Shown: piece after piece, positions 63,587-64,000 of the stretch
Position numbering within the stretch: the first letter of the stretch is position 1
How the letters are laid out: the number at the start of each line of letters is the position of its first letter
From: Pseudoalteromonas sp. T1lg75
Lineage (GTDB): Bacteria; Pseudomonadota; Gammaproteobacteria; Enterobacterales; Alteromonadaceae
Length of the DNA stretch: 64,000 nt
Reading direction: 5' to 3'
Assembly: GCF_002964705.1 (NCBI RefSeq)
Contig: NZ_PQCD01000006.1
Span: 1-64,000 of the forward strand
Translations under genes and position numbers: made by a program
The notes under the pieces: generated by a model
The model's input: only the letters and a program-made list of their open reading frames with translations
Databases searched by the model: none
What the model was told of the DNA's origin: nothing

Positions 63587-64000
63587 TCACCTTGTAACGA
63601 TTTTAACTGCATGTAAATGATCGAAATAAATAACCATCTCTCCAGTTTCAAACTTTTGCTCTTCTAGCGGCTCAGAACCATCTTCTGAATGTAACTCGTA
63701 AGGAATATACAGTTGGTAATCGTCCAATAGACCTAAGTTTAAATCAACTGTTTGAGTCAACGTTACGGCCTGCAAGTTTACTCCATAAGCTTGCTTGAAA
63801 AGTGCTGAATCAATAGTAAACTTTTTGCTCGGCGATATAACTTCTATTCTTTCAACCCTATCACTATCAGCTTCACGCACTATTGTGAGAGTTAATCCAT
63901 TAGATGAAAGAATGAGCTTATCTAAATCCACTACAAGATTGGGCGTGGCGTTGAGTGAACAACTAAACAAAAGAAAAAATGCTAATAGGGTTTTGGCAAT
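63587..64000 (-). CDS. Secreted or lipid-anchored protein, 5' end beyond the window
   Basis: The frame stays open to the right edge. The first visible residues, IAKTLLAFFLLFSCSLNA, form most of a signal peptide, so the true start lies just outside; LFSC could be a lipobox. The remaining 120 residues are beta-rich (LVVDLDKLILSSNGLTLTIVREA, VTLTQTVDLNLGLLDDYQLYIPYELH) with an acidic patch near the end. No family recognised. GC is low. An attC-like structure follows its stop at once. Confidence 0.7.
   Translation of the reverse strand: MAKTLLAFFLLFSCSLNATPNLVVDLDKLILSSNGLTLTIVREADSDRVERIEVISPSKKFTIDSALFKQAYGVNLQAVTLTQTVDLNLGLLDDYQLYIPYELHSEDGSEPLEEQKFETGEMVIYFDHLHAVKIVTR

Overview
The window comes from a Gram-negative gammaproteobacterium, most likely of the Alteromonadales (Shewanella, Ferrimonas or Pseudoalteromonas-like). 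This rests on protein similarity recalled from memory and on the gene order ubiE-ubiJ-ubiB-tatABC-(unknown)-tatD-hemB. Outer-membrane beta-barrels, lipoproteins, an RND pump and a Tat system fit a marine or aquatic heterotroph.

Left edge to 9 kb: an rRNA-type P1 promoter fires leftward out of the window, followed by the complete spc and alpha ribosomal operons on the minus strand (rplN to rpmJ, then rpsM to rplQ). The alpha leader RNA is recognisable. The S10 operon that usually precedes rplN is absent; an AsmA-family gene sits there instead. 9-22 kb: an AsmA protein, a PagL-like lipid A deacylase, an unknown helical protein, a structure-rich 1.4-kb segment bounded by 17-bp inverted repeats with one low-GC cassette-like gene, a predicted porin behind a clear sigma-54/NtrC promoter, an aldo/keto reductase, a YafD-like phosphohydrolase, and an ABC permease fused to an M1 peptidase with its ATPase.

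22-31 kb: an iodotyrosine-deiodinase-like flavoprotein; a persulfide-type module (BigR-like ArsR regulator, RND pump and adaptor, with a divergent DUF2892 protein and rhodanese); a Tat-exported PhoD lipoprotein; a PH-domain/DUF3224 pair. 31-46 kb: a monohaem secreted protein, an MsbA-related exporter, an OmpA-type lipoprotein, a solute-binding protein, a chromate transporter, an MscS channel, two tandem acyltransferases, divergent speA and speE (polyamines), and a GH97 glycosidase.

46-64 kb: an AT-rich pair of lipoproteins (one with HEXXH), an ECF sigma factor with a membrane partner, an esterase, a potassium channel, a DUF885 lipoprotein, then the ubiquinone/Tat/haem block, a short palindromic MITE-like element, a large secreted nuclease, and at the right edge three small AT-rich genes separated by attC-like sequences, suggesting an integron-type cassette array that continues beyond the window. 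No tRNA, CRISPR array or intact insertion sequence was seen.
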